Origin: Flectonema sp. DT1601
Lineage: Eukaryota; Euglenozoa; Diplonemea; Diplonemida; Diplonemidae
Direction of reading: 5' to 3'
Length of the DNA stretch: 64,000 nucleotides
NCBI GenBank assembly: GCA_964019425.1
Contig: OZ025792.1
Span: 1 to 64,000, forward strand
In this document: positions 62,172-64,000 of the stretch, one piece after another
Layout: each line of letters starts with the position of its first letter
Numbering within the stretch: position 1 is the first letter of the stretch
Position numbers and translations under genes: made by a program
The notes under the pieces: model-generated
The model's input: only the letters and a program-made list of their open reading frames with translations
The model's database searches: none
What the model was told of the DNA's origin: nothing

Positions 62172-62400
62172 ATCATACTTGTACCCCTTTAAAGGGGAAT
62201 TAAAAATTAAAGCGGAAATAAAGGGCTTTTAATATTAAAGGGCTTTTAATTAATTCCCCTTTATTTTCCAATTTAATGAAATAAAGGGGAATTAAAGGGG
62301 ATTTAATGAATTAAAGGGCCCTTTATTTTAAAATTAAAGGGGATTTAATTCCCCTTTAATTTGGAAAAATAAAAATAAAGGGCTTTTAATGGTTTTTAAT
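62169..62400. repeat. Palindromic AAAGGGG/CCCCTTT satellite-like block
   Basis: About 230 bp built almost only from AATTAAAGGGG, AAAGGGCTTTTAAT and their reverse complements (CCCCTTTAATT), in alternating orientation. Many pairs can fold on each other, for example around CCCCTTTAAAGGGG at about 62186. Composition is unlike anything else in the window. Confidence 0.8.
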
Positions 62401-62411
62401 TAAAAAAAAAA

Positions 62412-62484
62412 TCCTCCACCAGGACTCGAACCTGCAGCCTAGCGAATGCAAATCCACAATCATACCAGTGGACAACCAGTGTCA
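62412..62484 (-). tRNA. tRNA-like sequence, probably pseudogene or SINE head
   Basis: On the minus strand a box-A-like TGGTTGTCCACTGG (62465-62478) and a perfect-looking box B GGTTCGAGTCC (62422-62432) lie about 32 nt apart, with a TTTGCAT sequence at the anticodon-loop position. A T9 run, a potential Pol III terminator, follows within a few bases. The T arm forms four of five pairs. The acceptor 3' strand (TGGAGGA) has no partner upstream, and the anticodon stem pairs badly. It is therefore not a working tRNA gene. It most resembles Gly/Ala-type tRNAs. Confidence 0.5.
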
Positions 62485-62494
62485 CTTAAAAAAG

Positions 62495-62522
62495 TTTTTT
62501 TTTTTTTTTTTTTTTTTTTTTT
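62495..62522. repeat. 28-nt poly(T) tract
   Basis: T run directly upstream (in minus-strand sense) of the tRNA-like sequence, i.e. a poly(A) on its 5' side in that orientation. With the tRNA-like part it may mark a small retroposed element. Confidence 0.75.
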
Positions 62523-62644
62523 GGTTACACTCGTCTGTGCTACCAAACTCTTTGTTTTTGTTCTTTTCACTTCTATGTTTTGTCTTTCTTTTATACTTTC
62601 TTTTTGACTTAAGTCTGACAGTTTTTTTTTAATTTTCTTTCCTA

Positions 62645-62870
62645 TATTCTTATTGCGGGAATTATCCTTGCAAGGAATTTCTCCTCAAAAATCGTTATTT
62701 CACAAGATTCTTCTCCCACAAAAATAATTCCTGATCAAGGAAAATTTTTTACTGGGGGTTTCCTTTGGTTATCTGGTAAGGAATTATTATTGTGAGGAAT
62801 TTTTTTTTTGGAAATTTTTTTTTCAGCAAAAATTCTTGAGTTCCTCACAAGAATTTCGGCACGAGGTATT
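62645..62870. repeat. Cluster of GGAATT/AATTCC inverted repeats
   Basis: At least six GGAATT or AATTCC cores in 225 bp, several with longer matching arms. TTGTGAGGAATT near 62790 pairs imperfectly with GTTCCTCACAAGAATT near 62841, and AAGGAATTATTATT pairs with AATAATTCC. It could form a long interrupted hairpin. No gene is associated. Confidence 0.6.
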
Positions 62871-64000
62871 AAGTTGCTCGACCTTCGCTGTTTTTTTCGA
62901 TACGTGATTAGTCCGTTAGAGGACTGTCGGTGTGAAAGGAAAGAAAGTCGGAACGGTGGCCAAAGATTAGTGAGTTGACTGAGTTGGTCAGTTACCAGCA
63001 TGGTAGCTAGCGGTTTCCTTATGATGTTAAATATCGTTATGATGATATAGTTGTATTTTACAAATCAAACTCAAACGCCCCCCTTCCTGGTGTTCGTCTT
63101 GGTGATTAATTCACAGTTGAATAACTCGATTCCGTACTGCACTGAATGACAACACGGAAAAAAGAGATGTGTATGCAGCTGAGAGGAATCGTAACTTCAA
63201 GTGCTTTTGCATTCTGAAGATTGCAATGGATGATAATTAAATCTGTCAGTGAGTATCAATTGGTGGGTAGACCACCGAAGTTACTGTGAACAAACCAGCG
63301 TGTCCAAAGCAGGCGTTCGTCTTGTATTTTACGTATAAAATCCAACAGTTAACCCCCTTCAAGTTTTCAAGACAATATAATTATTAATTAAATACTCATG
63401 GGTTTTATAAAAAACTGTTGCGGTTACATAAGCAAGTGGTGCTCAACTATGTTCACGTGGTATTTATTTATCTGCAGTCATTTACTACGCTGCCGCTGAC
63501 AGTCAAGATTGTCAGAGAAATACCTGGTCAATTTGACTTGACATCATTTTTTCTCGCAATTTTAAAATAAAAATTTTCTCCTCTCTTTAGGCTATTACTA
63601 CAAACTTTATTTTCAATCTCTCAAGACAAAAGCTTATGTGGGAACAATTAGACAGGAGCATGATATCCAAAAGTTACATGTCTGAAATCATGGAGAATAC
63701 ATTCTTTCGGAGTTGCTTTAACCAGTAGAATCAGATGCGTGGTCCGTTCCGGTAGGACTCCCTTCTTACGAATGTGTGGTGCCTCGTGTTAGCGCTTTGG
63801 ATAGTAATAACCATTGGCGGCGACTATGCACGGGGTGGCCAGTGGGTTTAATGAGGTCGTTGTGTAATCCCCTTCCATGGCTCTGTTTCGGCATGCTGGA
63901 AAGCGAAGCTCTGAAGTTTACTTCAGGTTAGTCTTGTAAGCCTATCCTTCCGGTTCAGTTCTCGGCTTGGTTGATTCCCTCGATCGTCCCATCCAGGAGT
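62871..64000. other. Unannotated right end of window
   Basis: About 1.1 kb of mixed sequence. The last 280 bp are richer in G and C than the preceding part, but no open frame, RNA gene or repeat could be recognised. Confidence 0.45.

Noticed and set aside
62735-63001. 88-codon minus-strand frame at the right end
   Set aside because: Overlaps the inverted-repeat cluster, is Lys/Ser/Asn-rich and has no motif.

Overview
The window looks like nuclear DNA of a single-celled, flagellated, aerobic eukaryote. It carries a transition-zone protein (MKS1), a PTPDC1-type phosphatase, a mitochondrial glutaryl-CoA dehydrogenase, secreted and membrane-anchored proteins with N-glycosylation sequons, GT-AG introns of about 49-81 nt (one of 133 nt), and many long A/T homopolymers. 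TAA, TAG and TGA all end genes, so the code is standard. I cannot place the lineage. Every supported host gene lies on the minus strand across about 60 kb, and one family sits in a tandem array of near-identical copies. Both traits recall dinoflagellates, perkinsids and euglenozoans, but no spliced-leader sequence was recognised.

Layout. 1-16,193: a tandem array of 3,200/3,206-bp units, five whole and one partial, each coding a 660-aa secreted papain-family protease with three N-terminal Cys-rich modules; its right edge falls in a CCAGAA microsatellite. 16.6-20.8 kb: MKS1 and a basic helical polyQ protein. 20.8-22.7 kb: a T-rich desert. 22.7-28.1 kb: an RRM protein with two introns near its 3' end, a DUF4419 relic, and a secreted Asp-box propeller protein with a 5'-UTR intron. 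29.2-33.3 kb: PTPDC1-like phosphatase and glutaryl-CoA dehydrogenase. 33.8-39.2 kb: two paralogous membrane proteins with WG-repeat propeller ectodomains, one with a tyrosine-kinase-like pseudokinase. 39.5-44.2 kb: one spliced EF/WD40 gene. 45.1-45.6 kb: a small spliced sushi-like membrane protein. 46.2-49.3 kb: two DUF4419 paralogues. 49.5-52.2 kb: a GT61 glycosyltransferase and a basic coiled-coil protein. 52.8-53.3 kb: a deleted relic of the protease gene. 55.2-59.9 kb: an LRR protein, a protein with a duplicated ~60-aa module, a secreted JmjC/cupin protein, and a glutathione peroxidase. 59.9-64 kb: repeat-rich DNA with LINE debris, a 71-nt poly(A), a palindromic AAAGGGG block and a tRNA-like sequence.

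Themes. Several genes suit a cilium (MKS1, PTPDC1-like, EF/WD40, perhaps the helical proteins). Others suit secretion or the cell surface (proteases, Asp-box protein, WG-repeat receptors, sushi-like protein, GT61, JmjC protein). The most unusual items are the homogenised protease array with an unrecognised triplicated N-terminal module, the receptor pseudokinase with its kinase-less neighbour, the patchwork conservation of the DUF4419 pair, and the introns hidden inside or beyond open frames.
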